Of a stretch of 50,486 nucleotides of DNA, positions 1 to 8,513 are shown piece by piece. Source of the stretch: Neolewinella aurantiaca (GTDB taxonomy: Bacteria; Bacteroidota; Bacteroidia; Chitinophagales; Saprospiraceae); assembly GCF_008014675.1 (NCBI RefSeq), contig NZ_VOXD01000041.1, positions 1 through 50,486 of the forward strand, written 5' to 3'. The translations under genes were made by a program, and so were the position numbers. A model generated the notes under the pieces. It saw only the letters and a list, made by a program, of their open reading frames with translations, had not been told where the DNA came from and did not search any database. The number at the start of each line of letters is the position of its first letter. Position 1 is the first letter of the stretch.

Positions 1-137
1 TGAGTACCGGTACGCACCAGCCACAGAATGGCGTCAAGTACATCCCGGAGTTGATGTTTTGTCTTGCGGTTGATTGGTAGATAATCTTTAACTTCGTTCC
101 ACTGGCTGTCAGTCAACCGAGTCCACTGCTTGGTCAT
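1..137 (-). CDS. IS5-family transposase, N-terminal fragment (cut by window edge)
   Basis: The minus strand from the ATG at 137-135 encodes MTKQWTRLTDSQWNEV, then a basic stretch and DAILWLVRTGT. This matches the N-terminal helix-turn-helix region (DUF4096-type: LTD-QW near the start, then D-ILW-LRTG) of IS5-family transposases. About 45 residues are visible and the gene runs off the left edge, so the DDE catalytic core cannot be judged. Confidence 0.8.
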   Translation of the reverse strand, partial: MTKQWTRLTDSQWNEVKDYLPINRKTKHQLRDVLDAILWLVRTGT

Positions 138-213
138 ATTTGTAGTGTTTAGCGACTTACAAGATACGACTGGCAGCCTTTATATCTAAATTTTCATAAT
201 TTTAGACACGCTC
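1..213 (-). mobile_element. IS5-family insertion sequence, right-hand end only
   Basis: The left edge holds the 5' part of a transposase gene read on the minus strand, followed by about 75 non-coding bases. These end in GACACGCTC (205-213), which reads GAGCGTGTC from the element's outer end and resembles IS5-family terminal inverted repeats. The bases TA/TAA that follow fit the short target duplication typical of this family. The exact outer end is inferred because the other terminal repeat lies outside the window. The element appears to have inserted into the exonuclease gene that continues to the right. Confidence 0.7.
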
Positions 214-1192
214 TAAGACTTTTGATTTCAAGTTCTTATCTAAAGAGATGAAATTGTCCGGAGTTGATTATTTTGAAATAGATGGGTTATGTACACTACA
301 ATTGTCTAGGATTGCTTTTCCTGAGTTGCCATGTAGAAGATTGTCGTCCTTATGTGAATATTTCGACGTCGACGTAAATAATTACCATACTGCGGCGGAT
401 GACTCTCTTGCTACAGCCAAAGTCCTGAAAGTACTTTTAGATGAATTGGGAGAACTCAACGAGGTTCAGAGTCATAGTTGCAGTGTTTCTAATAATGGGG
501 CTGATCGGATTGAGTTTAATCGAGATAAATCTAACTTGAAACAACAACATGAACTAAACAAGTTGTCTCGAATCATAAAAAATCGACCAGATTTTGAGAC
601 TCAATCCAGTTACAATGTCTCAGAGTACCTAAATCTCCTTGATAGGATTCTTGAGGATCGGATTGTGACTGATGAGGAGGCTCAACTTATAAAAGGCTAT
701 GCTGATGACTTCAACATTTCCTCGTTGACATTATCTAAAATTCATGAAGAATATTTCCGAAGGTTATGTTCTTTCTACTTGGAGGATGAGGTAATATCCG
801 AAGCGGAATCAATAGATTTAAGCTTGGTCAGCAAGTTATTAGGCCTTGATGAGACAACCTGTGATCTAATTCTGAGGTTAGAATTAGGGCAGAACAAGAA
901 CGGGAATAGTAGATCAGACAAGAAAGCTAATCCTTATGAGGGTAAATCTGTATGTTTTACAGGTGCGTTGGTTGGTGTACTGAAAGGGGACAAAATTGAC
1001 AGGGAAAAGGCTCATGAGTTGGCGCTTAGTAGAGGGTTAATTATTAAAAAAGGTGTTTCGTCAAAACTCGATATTCTTGTCGTAGCAGACCCAAATACTA
1101 GTTCTGGAAAAGCTAAAAAAGCTAGAAGTCTATCAATTCCAATTGTTGCGGAGATCGTGTTTTGGAACAGTATTGGTGTTGTAATAGATTGA
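214..1192 (+). pseudogene. DnaQ-like 3'-5' exonuclease / BRCT protein, 5' end removed by IS insertion
   Basis: The first ATG in the frame is at 248 (314 residues), but the frame stays open back across the IS boundary and reads SKTFDFKFLSKEM. FDFKFLSKE matches the Exo II motif (HN-x-FD-x-x-FL) of DnaQ-type exonucleases. Next come LQLSR, FPELP, LSSLCEYF and the Exo III-like HTAADDSLATA. The Exo I motif (DxE) and the HN of Exo II are missing, so the protein has lost catalytic residues. Residues of about 115-215 form a helical acidic region (LEDRIVTDEEA, YLEDEVISEAE) like that found between exonuclease and BRCT domains in related proteins. Residues of about 228-312 are a BRCT domain of the DNA-ligase/RFC type (GKSVCFTGALVG, LSRGLIIKKGVSSKLDILVV). 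The 5' half presumably lies beyond the IS. Residual expression of a BRCT-only product from 248 is possible. Confidence 0.75.
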
Positions 1193-1413
1193 CAACATAG
1201 ATGCCTTTATTTTTCTGAGTTTTCGGGGCTGTTTTATAATTTCGTCTATGTTCTACAAAAGAAGCATTAAACAGAATGGTAAGTTGGCTTACACCTCTTA
1301 GCCTTAAAAGTAAACGGCAGCAAGACAGCCCCGTAGCAAGCAGCCGCAAGATCAGCCGGCAGGCTGCCGAACCGGCCTTTCCCCGAAGAGGATGGCTGCT
1401 TCAACCTTCACCC

Positions 1414-1432
1414 TGCATCCTGCGGCCGCGCC
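1414..1432 (+). repeat. Dispersed repeat, TGCATCC variant
   Basis: The sequence is TGCATCCTGCGGCCGCGCC, a 19-nt version of the 18-nt family unit with one extra base. The 5' flank (TCAACCTTCACC) closely resembles the flank of the copy at 8514, so these two copies share more than the core. Confidence 0.85.
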
Positions 1433-1500
1433 TGATTGTTGTGATTTGCAACGGTTATGTGCCGTAAACGAAAGCACTGTTCGCTGGGGCGCAAACCAGA

Positions 1501-1540
1501 TTGTCGCGATTGCTGCGCTGGGGAGGAGCAATCGCAACAA
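1501..1540 (-). terminator. Inverted repeat downstream of the MarC gene
   Basis: TTGTCGCGATTGCT pairs with AGCAATCGCAACAA across a 12-nt loop: 14-bp arms with one mismatch, 65 bp past the marC-family stop codon. There is no T-run on the minus strand, so it may be an RNA 3'-end stabiliser instead of an intrinsic terminator. Confidence 0.4.
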
Positions 1541-1605
1541 GCTGATTTGTGCCCGTTCGTTGGGGCTATCTACGGCAAAAATCGTTGCGGCTACTGGGCC
1601 CCGGA

Positions 1606-2223
1606 TTATTCGAGGACCACGAAAAAGTCCTTCAGGCCGCTGAGGATGCTTTGCACCGCGTAGGCCGCTAAAATGAGCCCCATCACTTTACTGATTACCG
1701 TGATTCCGTACGTCCCGATCAGGCGCTGGACGTACTTCGCCATCAGCAATATCGACATGGTGACACCAACGACCAGCATGACCAAAAGGCTCGTGATGAG
1801 TTGTTGTTGCAGGCCGAAGGTGTGGTTGTCGGTCAGGAGAACTACGGCCATAATGGCTCCGGGAGAGGCGATTGAAGGAATGGCTACGGGGAAGATTGTA
1901 ACGTGACGATAATCCTGAATCATCAGTTTTTCCGACTCCGGTTTTCCTTCGCCGAAGATCATCGTGAGGGCAAACAGAAAGAGAATAACTCCTCCGGAAA
2001 TCTGGAATGCATCGAGGGTGACTTCCATTCCCTCGAGAATCACCTGGCCAACCACGATGAAAAACAGCAGGATGAAAAAAGCGATGACGGAGGCCCGGAT
2101 GGCCACCTTTTTCTGGAGATTTTCGTCGAGCTGCTTGGTCGCTTCGAGGTAAACGGGGACCGAACCCAGGGGGTCAATAACCGCAAACAGAAAAAAGGTT
2201 TTAGTGATAATCTCAGCCCACAT
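1606..2223 (-). CDS. MarC-family integral membrane protein
   Basis: The 205-residue product is mostly hydrophobic, with about six membrane segments, the usual MarC/UPF0056 size and layout. Typical motifs are FAVIDPLGSVPVYL near the start, the central FPVAIPSIASPGAI, and a C-terminal MGLILAAYAVQSIL segment. The family sits in the inner membrane; its transport function is unknown, and the old link to multiple antibiotic resistance has not held up. It is transcribed alone, away from the DUF2911 gene. A long inverted repeat lies just past its stop. The ATG at 2223 gives a normal N terminus. Confidence 0.93.
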   Translation of the reverse strand: MWAEIITKTFFLFAVIDPLGSVPVYLEATKQLDENLQKKVAIRASVIAFFILLFFIVVGQVILEGMEVTLDAFQISGGVILFLFALTMIFGEGKPESEKLMIQDYRHVTIFPVAIPSIASPGAIMAVVLLTDNHTFGLQQQLITSLLVMLVVGVTMSILLMAKYVQRLIGTYGITVISKVMGLILAAYAVQSILSGLKDFFVVLE

Positions 2224-2419
2224 AGATTGCCTGAATAAATTCCAATAGGAAGTTTTGAAATAGAGTCCGCCTGAGATCAGGCGGGTGCCTTCTCCTTGCG
2301 GGAAGACAGATAACCTGTGGGTGCAGCGCGTGGTTGAGCTTTGGATGATATTGTTTCAACAGAGCTTGCGTGGTTTTAATCTGGTTTGCGCCCCCCGATT
2401 CTCAAAAAAAACGCAGCCT

Positions 2420-2437
2420 TGCACCTGCGTCGGCGCC
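2420..2437 (+). repeat. Dispersed repeat copy
   Basis: The sequence is TGCACCTGCGTCGGCGCC: the 5' half and the final CGCC are exact, with TCGG in the variable middle. It is intergenic. Confidence 0.85.
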
Positions 2438-2493
2438 CTGAAACCGACTAATTGCGCTGAGAACATGAAGCCTCCGCATTACTGTGTACGGTA

Positions 2494-2567
2494 GGGGAGA
2501 CCAACTTCTGACGGGTTGGCATCCACTGTTGCTCAGGGGGGGCTGAGACCCGAAACCTGTTCTCCCC
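2494..2567 (+). other. Possible structured RNA with a three-way junction
   Basis: GGGGAGA (2494-2500) can pair with TCTCCCC (2561-2567). This closing stem encloses two hairpins: CCAAC/GTTGG (2501-2519), directly stacked on it, and CTCAG/CTGAG (2532-2547). The CTGAGA...ACCTG...GATAACGC string is faintly like a TPP riboswitch, but the P2/P3 and P5 pairings needed for that aptamer are absent. The strand is assigned only because the next gene is on plus. Confidence 0.25.
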
Positions 2568-2581
2568 CGATAACGCTCTCC

Positions 2582-2599
2582 GGCACCTGCGACCGCGCC
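2582..2599 (+). repeat. Dispersed repeat copy
   Basis: The sequence is GGCACCTGCGACCGCGCC, with G for T at the first position and A at variable position 11. It is the second copy in the same intergenic region, 144 bp from the first and in the same orientation. Confidence 0.85.
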
Positions 2600-2756
2600 A
2601 CCATACCACGCTGACGCGGGTATAAATCCACTTCTGGAGCTGATGTATTATGGAACCTTAACAGATTGCCACAAAATCGGGCCAAACAAATACACAGCAA
2701 CGGGTTTTATGACTAAATTGACACACCATTCGTGAACTTTAGAGGGTAAGCGGTTG

Positions 2757-2772
2757 GTTTCATTTATGAAAC
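2757..2772. promoter_or_regulatory. Palindrome upstream of the DUF2911 gene
   Basis: GTTTCAT-TT-ATGAAAC is a perfect inverted repeat with 7-bp arms, ending 42 bp before the ATG at 2815. Its size and place would suit an operator, but no regulator can be named. Confidence 0.35.
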
Positions 2773-2814
2773 GGTATTATTAGCCAGGCTAAAACCTTCC
2801 AGAGTAAACATAAA

Positions 2815-4305
2815 ATGTACAGACTAATCATTCTACTGGCGTTTTTCCCGATGTTTTTAGGCGCACAATTTGTTGCGCCCAAAGCAAGTCCGCCAGCCAC
2901 GACCACGATCGATGCAGGGTACACCCAATTGTCTGTTAAGTACAATCGTCCGAATGTACGTCAGCGGGAAATCTTTGGGAAGCTGCTGCCCTGGGGTGAA
3001 ATATGGCGGGCCGGCGCAAACGAAAATACCGTGCTCTCACTCGATGGCGACGCAGAAATTGACGGTAAACCGGTACCCGCAGGGGATTACTCCCTTCTTA
3101 TCATACCCGACCGGAATGGCAGCTGGACCTGGGTCCTCAACCGTGACGTCAACCACTGGGGAGCAAGAGGCTATAAAAAAGAAAGAGATCTGTTGCGGAT
3201 AGACGCCGCTCCGCGCCGTTTGCCCGAACGGATCGAAACCCTCGAGTTTCGGTGGATGAACGTAAACGCTCAGGGGGCAGACCTGGTGATGGAATGGGAA
3301 TGGTACCGCCTCAGGCTTCACATCAGCCTGCCCACCGAGCTGCAGGTGAGTGACCGGGCCGCCGTCGAACTCAATCCGGCAAAAGACCCCAAAGAGTACT
3401 ATGAAATTGCGCGTTATTACCTCGACAATGGCAGCGCCCGTAAGGCCAAAGCATGGATTGACCGTTGGGCGGCAGCGGACGAAGAACAGTTCGGCCGCAG
3501 CCGCTACCACGCCATCATTGAGTATAAGAACGGCAACGAAGCCAAAGCGCTGCGGCTGATGAACCGCAGCTTAGCCCTGGCCGAAGAAGCGGGCAACGAG
3601 CACTACATCAGGATGAACAAGCAAAGCCTCAGAGAATGGACCCGCAAGCCTCACCAACTCTCGGCCGATTCCGTTCTGACCCGCAGCCTCCGCTTTCATG
3701 ATCCCGAAGGAAACTGGGGAAAACAGAGCCATTTGATCCAACTGGCCGAAAGCCGGCCCAACGGAACGGTGAGGCACACCCGGCTGTCTCTGTTTCCGCT
3801 TACCGATGAGTTCGATATGCAACAGGTTCGTGGAAAAGACAAACTGCAAATGCGCTACCTGAAGGGAACCTTCGGCTACAGCGTAAACGGTGATACTGAA
3901 GCCGACTCGAGTACCATCAACCGGCTGGGCCTTACCCCAAAACGAATGCTGGCCATGCGCGACTATTATACTTACCTCTACGGTTTACCCATGAAGCTGC
4001 GCGACAAAGGCACGATCATTGATCCTGAAATTCACGAAGTCTGGTTTCATGGCAAAACATTGTTGGAAATGAAAGTGACCTACGCCCCCGAAACAGGTAA
4101 AGACTCGTGGTTCTTCTACTTCGATCCTCAGGATTACTCTCTGAGCGGTTACGCTTTCTACCACGACATTGACGGCCCCGGAACCGGAGAATATATTTTG
4201 CTGGAAGGCGAAGCCGAAATAGATAAAATGATTCTACCCGCTAAGCGACACTGGTACCTGACGTCTGAACGGCTCTATCTCGGAACCGACGAGATTCTGA
4301 ATTAA
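2815..4305 (+). CDS. DUF2911-domain exported protein with a C-terminal DUF6503-like domain
   Basis: The 496-residue product has a Sec signal peptide (IILLAFFPMFLGAQF). Residues of about 30-170 match DUF2911: LSVKYNRPNVRQREIFG, LLPWGEIWRAGANENT, VPAGDYSLLIIPD and WTWVLNRDVNHWGA are hallmark segments. Residues of about 180-265 form TPR-like helices (YYEIARYYLDNGSARKAKAW). From about 275 to the end is a beta-rich part (LTPKRMLAMRDYYTYLYGLPMKL, EVWFHGKTLLEMKVTYAPE) resembling DUF6503 of Bacteroidota exported proteins. Most DUF2911 proteins end after the first domain or TPR part, so this looks like a fusion. The function is unknown; the location is probably periplasmic. Confidence 0.85.
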   Translation: MYRLIILLAFFPMFLGAQFVAPKASPPATTTIDAGYTQLSVKYNRPNVRQREIFGKLLPWGEIWRAGANENTVLSLDGDAEIDGKPVPAGDYSLLIIPDRNGSWTWVLNRDVNHWGARGYKKERDLLRIDAAPRRLPERIETLEFRWMNVNAQGADLVMEWEWYRLRLHISLPTELQVSDRAAVELNPAKDPKEYYEIARYYLDNGSARKAKAWIDRWAAADEEQFGRSRYHAIIEYKNGNEAKALRLMNRSLALAEEAGNEHYIRMNKQSLREWTRKPHQLSADSVLTRSLRFHDPEGNWGKQSHLIQLAESRPNGTVRHTRLSLFPLTDEFDMQQVRGKDKLQMRYLKGTFGYSVNGDTEADSSTINRLGLTPKRMLAMRDYYTYLYGLPMKLRDKGTIIDPEIHEVWFHGKTLLEMKVTYAPETGKDSWFFYFDPQDYSLSGYAFYHDIDGPGTGEYILLEGEAEIDKMILPAKRHWYLTSERLYLGTDEILN

Positions 4306-4379
4306 CCTGTCCGATTGGAAATACTGACGTACTAAAATGCTAACCATCTAACTGGTCCACCTTACCTTCGCCGCCAAAC

Positions 4380-4387
4380 TACCTTTA
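4380..4387 (+). promoter_or_regulatory. Possible -7 box directly before purD
   Basis: TACCTTTA is one base from the Bacteroidota TAnnTTTG consensus and ends 6 nt before the purD ATG. If used, the transcript would start at or next to the start codon. No clear -33 TTG is seen. Confidence 0.35.
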
Positions 4388-4393
4388 CCGATA

Positions 4394-5665
4394 ATGAATG
4401 TCTTACTCCTGGGCGGCGGCGGCCGCGAACACGCCATGGCATGGCGCCTTTCCGAAAGTATGCTTTGCAAGCAACTGTTTGTGGCACCCGGCAACGCCGG
4501 AACCAGCGAATATGCTACTAACCTGGATCTCAACCCCAATGATTTTCCGGCAGTAAAGGACGCTGTACTCACCAACAACGTCAGTTTAGTAATCTGCGGA
4601 CCGGAGGAGCCACTGGTGCGGGGAATAAAAGATTTCTTTAAAAAGGATGCTGATCTGGCGGATATCCGCTTTATCGGTCCCGATGCCGAAGCTGCACAAC
4701 TGGAAGGCTCCAAGGCCTACGCTAAAGAATTTATGGCGGAATTCGACATCCCTACGGCTGGGTACCGACGCTTCAATGCTGCCAGCCTGGAGGAAGGGCT
4801 CGAGTACCTCCACAACAGCGCAACCCCGATTGTACTAAAGGCTGACGGACTCGCTGCCGGAAAAGGTGTTGTGATCCTGAATGACTGCGGAGAAGCAAAG
4901 GAAGAGCTGAAAGCGATGCTGGGCGGTAAGTTCGGCGAAGCCGGAAGTGAAGTGGTGGTAGAAGACTTCCTGGACGGAATCGAATTTTCGGTGTTCGTGA
5001 TCACCGACGGGGAAAACTACCGCATCCTCCCCGTAGCTAAAGATTACAAACGGATCGGGGTAGGGGATACCGGCCCGAATACCGGTGGAATGGGCTCGGT
5101 GAGCCATCCTCCTTTCGTTGATGCTGATATGATGGCCAAGGTCGAGCAACGCATCGTTAAACCTACTTTAGAGGGCATCCAGAAACGAAACCTGGACTAT
5201 AAAGGATTCATCTTCATCGGTCTTATCTCGGTAGACAATGAGCCCTACGTTATCGAATACAACTGCCGTATGGGAGACCCTGAGACGCAGTCAGTAATGG
5301 CTCGCCTCAGCTCAGACTTCCTCCAGCTCTGTCTGGAAACCGCAGACGGAGAATTAGGGCAGGCAGTTGTTGAATTCGATGAGCGTCAGGCTGCAACCAT
5401 CGTACTCGTCAGTGGTGGTTACCCCGGGCCGTACGAAAAAGGTAAGGTAATCCTCGGCATAGAAGATGTGGAGGGCAGTATGGTATTCCACGCGGGGACA
5501 AAGCTCGATGAAAACGGCAGCCTGGTAACAAACGGCGGCCGGGTACTGGCCGTAACCAGCTACGGTGTAACCTTTGAAGACGCCCTCGCCCTCAGTTACG
5601 AAAACGCTAAGAAGATCAATTTTGCCGGTTGCAACTACCGGGGGGATATTGGTTTCGATCTTTAA
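4394..5665 (+). CDS. purD: Phosphoribosylamine--glycine ligase (PurD)
   Basis: PurD (GARS) joins 5-phosphoribosylamine to glycine with ATP in cytoplasmic de novo purine synthesis. The 423-residue length is normal. The N terminus NVLLLGGGGREHAMAWRL and APGNAGT are family signatures. The ATP-grasp core includes VLKADGLAAGKGVV, EVVVEDFLDGIEFSVF, PNTGGMGSVSHPP and IEYNCRMGDPETQ (metal-binding Glu and Asn). The C-terminal domain ends NFAGCNYRGDIGFD. It stands alone between unrelated genes, as purD often does in Bacteroidota. Confidence 0.97.
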   Translation: MNVLLLGGGGREHAMAWRLSESMLCKQLFVAPGNAGTSEYATNLDLNPNDFPAVKDAVLTNNVSLVICGPEEPLVRGIKDFFKKDADLADIRFIGPDAEAAQLEGSKAYAKEFMAEFDIPTAGYRRFNAASLEEGLEYLHNSATPIVLKADGLAAGKGVVILNDCGEAKEELKAMLGGKFGEAGSEVVVEDFLDGIEFSVFVITDGENYRILPVAKDYKRIGVGDTGPNTGGMGSVSHPPFVDADMMAKVEQRIVKPTLEGIQKRNLDYKGFIFIGLISVDNEPYVIEYNCRMGDPETQSVMARLSSDFLQLCLETADGELGQAVVEFDERQAATIVLVSGGYPGPYEKGKVILGIEDVEGSMVFHAGTKLDENGSLVTNGGRVLAVTSYGVTFEDALALSYENAKKINFAGCNYRGDIGFDL

Positions 5666-6234
5666 GCGTAGTGAGTGTAAGCTGACGGTAAAACAGACCG
5701 ACAGCTTTAGTACTAAAACGCAGCGCGTTTTCTTCTGGACAGCCCCTCTCCGCTGAGCCCGAAGCGAGGCGTGTCGGAGAGGGATTGGAGTGAGGTTATT
5801 ACGGAGAGAACTGGCTCCGGATTACACCCCCTACTTTTGAGAGCGCTGGGAATAAGGATGCAAAATATCAGATAAGCGCTAAGGTTCAAGCCTGCCTTAA
5901 TTCGCAGCAGAAGACGGTTTTTGATGCTCTCCGGCTCCGGCCGGTACATCTGTTATTGAAACTGACTGTAGAAGTATACCCCGGCAGTAACTACGCGATC
6001 CGAAGTCGCCCGTCCCGGCTATTCACCGGGAGGGGGAAGGCTGGCGGTTACGGGAGCAGTAGCTTGCACCCGTCGTTTAGTGGCGGGTTACGTCGTTAAA
6101 AGAAGCACATTCGTCGATTTTCTGAGCATCTGACGTCGTAGAAAAGCTTGGTTTATCTATTCGATGACTCCGGCGACCTGAGGCCGTTGTAGTTTCGCCC
6201 CCGAATTTTCTAATTATCAAACTCGGGATTTAGA
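5666..6234. other. Intergenic region after purD with short inverted repeats
   Basis: No credible gene was seen in this 570-bp stretch. It holds the CCCTCTCCG/CGGAGAGGG inverted repeat (5744-5783) and a GC-rich hairpin near 6009-6039 (CCCGTCCCGG / CCGGGAGGGGG). Confidence 0.55.
5744..5783. repeat. CCCTCTCCG/CGGAGAGGG inverted repeat, possibly a REP-like element
   Basis: CCCTCTCCG and CGGAGAGGG form perfect 9-bp arms around a 22-nt loop, followed by ATTGGAGTGAGGTT. Similar 'CCTCTCC...GGAGAGGG-TTGG-GTGAGG' strings are common between genes in Bacteroidota (from memory), so this may be a dispersed element. Only one copy is in this window. It could also help end purD transcripts. Confidence 0.4.
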
Positions 6235-8289
6235 ATGAAAAGCCTTAACTACTTTATGCTGGCAGCCTTCGCGCTGGCCATCACCGCCTGCGGCGGTGAG
6301 ACTTCTACCACCACCACCGACGATGGACCTCACGGAATCATCCTCGAAAACATGGATACTTCCGTAGATCCAAAAGACGACTTCTACAACTACGTCAATG
6401 GCAACTGGATGAAGACAACCGAGATCCCCGACGACCGTACCTCCTGGGGCGGTTTTGGTGTGCTCTCCAAGTCTACTTCCGATGACGTTCTTGCCATTCT
6501 TGCCAAAGCGAAAGCAAGCGGTAAATATGCTCCTGATACCGATCAGGCCAAGGCGCTGGCCATCTTCGATACCAAAATGGATATGGCGAAGCGCGATGAA
6601 CTCGGTATTTCTCCACTCCAGTCTGCGCTCAACGAGATTGAAGGAATCGAAACCATCGCCGATCTGCAAACGGTACTTGCCACCAACCCCGCCGTTGGCT
6701 CCCCTTTTCTGAGGATCGGTTCCTTCCCCGACCTGAGCAACAGCTCCGTCAACGGGGCCTACTTTACAGAAAGTGGTCTCGGCCTGCCCGACCGTGATTT
6801 CTACCTCGACCAGGATTCGAAAGCGAAAGAAATCAGAAAGGAGTACGTTAACCACGTTACCCGGATGTTGCAGTTCCTCGGCGACGAAGAGCCCGTGGCA
6901 AATGAAGCCGCAAAGAAGATTCTTGACCTCGAAACCAAACTGGCCGAGCCCCGCCTGGATAAGGTCCAAAGCCGCGATGCCCGCAATTTCAATAACCGCC
7001 ACACCCTCGAAGAAGTACAGGCAATGGTTCCTGCTATGGACCTCGAAAAATTCCTGAAGGAAAGCGGCCTGGAGAAAGATATCGACACGCTTATCGTGAC
7101 CCAACCCAAATACGTTGAAGCGGTACAGGAGTTTCTGACCACGACCCCGATCGAAGACGTCAAAACGCTCGTTCGCTGGCATACCCTCGCGGACGCTGCC
7201 GGTATGTTGACCGAAGAGATTGAAGTCGCCAACTGGGAGTTTTTTGCCAAATATCTCAACGGTGCGAAAACGCGCCGTCCCGCCGATGAACGCGCCCTGA
7301 ACACCGTGAACGGAACGGTTGGTGAAGCGCTCGGGCAACTTTACGTAGATGAAAAGTTCCCGCCTGCGGCAAAGGCCAAGGCCGAACAAATGATCGCCGA
7401 TGTCATCAAAGCTTACCAGAACCGAATCCAGGCCCTCGACTGGATGACCCCCGAAACAAAAGCAAAAGCTATTGAAAAGCTCGACAAATTTACCGTCAAA
7501 ATAGGCTACCCCGACAAGTGGGAAGACTTCTCGGCAATGGAGGTCGCTGCCGATAAGTCGTACTTCGACAACATGAAGGCGGCCGGTAAATGGAGTAAGG
7601 ACAAAATGATGTCCGAAATCGGAGAACCGGTAGACAAATCCGAATGGGGAATGTCTCCTCAGACGGTGAATGCTTACTTCAACCCGCTCAACAATGAAAT
7701 CGTATTCCCCGCCGCGATCCTGCAACCTCCGTTTTACGACTACCTGGCCGACGACGCCGTTAACTACGGAGGTATTGGTGCTGTTATCGGCCACGAAATC
7801 TCCCATGCCTTCGATGACTCCGGCGCCCGCTTCGACGGCGACGGAAACCTCGCCAACTGGTGGACCGATGCCGACCTGGAGGAATTTACGAAGCGCGGCG
7901 ACGCGCTGGCAGCGCAGTACAGCGCCATCGAGGTACTCGACAGTGTATACATCAACGGGAAGTTTACCCTCGGCGAAAACATTGGTGATCTCGGTGGCGT
8001 CCTCGGCGCTTACGACGGGCTGCAGCTCAATTACGCACGCAACGGCCGTCCCGATAAAGTCGATGGTTTTACGCCGGAGCAACGTTTCTTTATGAGTTGG
8101 GCTACCGTATGGCGTACCCTCACCCGCGATGAAGCCCTGCGCAATCAGGTGAAAACCGATCCCCACTCTCCCGGGCGCAACCGTGCTACCCAGCCGCTCG
8201 TAAACATCGACGCGTTCTACGAAGCTTTCGATATCAAAGAGGGCGATGGAATGTGGCTCGCCCCCGAAGACCGCGTGCGGATCTGGTAA
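6235..8289 (+). CDS. M13-family zinc metallopeptidase lipoprotein (neprilysin/PepO type)
   Basis: The 684-residue product starts with a lipoprotein signal ending ITAC-GG (lipid-anchored Cys19). M13_N covers about 45-430 (YNYVNGNWMKTTEIPDDRTSWGGF, LGLPDRDFYL). The catalytic M13 domain follows: NAYFNPLNNEIVFPAAILQ, GAVIGHEISHAFDDSG with H520-E521-x-x-H524, ENIGDLGG with the third zinc ligand E581 and D585, then the C-terminal substrate region DPHSPGRNR and an ending in W. All active-site residues are present. It probably digests oligopeptides in the periplasm or at the surface. It is followed by a strong terminator and so is monocistronic. Confidence 0.95.
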   Translation: MKSLNYFMLAAFALAITACGGETSTTTTDDGPHGIILENMDTSVDPKDDFYNYVNGNWMKTTEIPDDRTSWGGFGVLSKSTSDDVLAILAKAKASGKYAPDTDQAKALAIFDTKMDMAKRDELGISPLQSALNEIEGIETIADLQTVLATNPAVGSPFLRIGSFPDLSNSSVNGAYFTESGLGLPDRDFYLDQDSKAKEIRKEYVNHVTRMLQFLGDEEPVANEAAKKILDLETKLAEPRLDKVQSRDARNFNNRHTLEEVQAMVPAMDLEKFLKESGLEKDIDTLIVTQPKYVEAVQEFLTTTPIEDVKTLVRWHTLADAAGMLTEEIEVANWEFFAKYLNGAKTRRPADERALNTVNGTVGEALGQLYVDEKFPPAAKAKAEQMIADVIKAYQNRIQALDWMTPETKAKAIEKLDKFTVKIGYPDKWEDFSAMEVAADKSYFDNMKAAGKWSKDKMMSEIGEPVDKSEWGMSPQTVNAYFNPLNNEIVFPAAILQPPFYDYLADDAVNYGGIGAVIGHEISHAFDDSGARFDGDGNLANWWTDADLEEFTKRGDALAAQYSAIEVLDSVYINGKFTLGENIGDLGGVLGAYDGLQLNYARNGRPDKVDGFTPEQRFFMSWATVWRTLTRDEALRNQVKTDPHSPGRNRATQPLVNIDAFYEAFDIKEGDGMWLAPEDRVRIW

Positions 8290-8347
8290 GCTACCTGCCT
8301 CCTCTCCTGAGGCAGCGGCTGTATGGCTTACTGCTGATGTTCCGGTG

Positions 8348-8365
8348 GGCGCGGCCGCAGGTGCA
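8348..8365 (-). repeat. Dispersed repeat copy
   Basis: The minus strand reads TGCACCTGCGGCCGCGCC, an exact consensus copy, intergenic, 59 bp after the M13 stop codon. Confidence 0.9.
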
Positions 8366-8431
8366 ATGGAGGTTTTCAAAATAGCATGGTATACCCATCA
8401 ACTGAATACCGGTGCCCTGGCACGCGGGATG

Positions 8432-8467
8432 ATCCCTCTTCCGTACCAACGGAGGAGGGATTTTTTT
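8432..8467 (+). terminator. Intrinsic terminator after the M13 peptidase gene
   Basis: ATCCCTCTTCCGT pairs with ACGGAGGAGGGAT across a 4-nt loop, with one mismatch, followed by seven T residues. Confidence 0.85.
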
Positions 8468-8513
8468 CAGGTCACCTGGAACGCTCGAAGAGGCCTGGCC
8501 GGTCAACCCTCAC

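Larger units (their letters stand above)
1193..1605. other. Intergenic region between the broken exonuclease gene and the MarC gene
   Basis: No credible gene is present; short open frames here lack recognisable content. The stretch contains one TGCATCC-type copy of the dispersed repeat (1414-1432) and a long inverted repeat (1501-1540) placed 3' of the MarC gene. Confidence 0.6.
2224..2814. other. 590-bp divergent intergenic region with two dispersed repeats and a possible structured RNA
   Basis: No credible ORF lies between the divergent MarC and DUF2911 genes. The stretch holds repeat copies at 2420-2437 and 2582-2599, a potential three-stem fold at 2494-2567, and a small palindrome at 2757-2772 just upstream of the DUF2911 gene. 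No match to tmRNA, RNase P RNA or SRP RNA signatures was seen. Confidence 0.6.

Noticed and set aside
2541..2575. TPP-riboswitch-like string CTGAGA...GAAACCTG...GATAACGC
   Set aside because: The spacing between CTGAGA and ACCC is wrong, P3 and P5 pairings are missing, and the downstream gene is not a thiamine gene.
6217..8379. 720-codon open frame on the minus strand opposite the M13 peptidase gene
   Set aside because: It is the antisense shadow of a GC-rich gene with clear M13 motifs and has no recognisable protein features.
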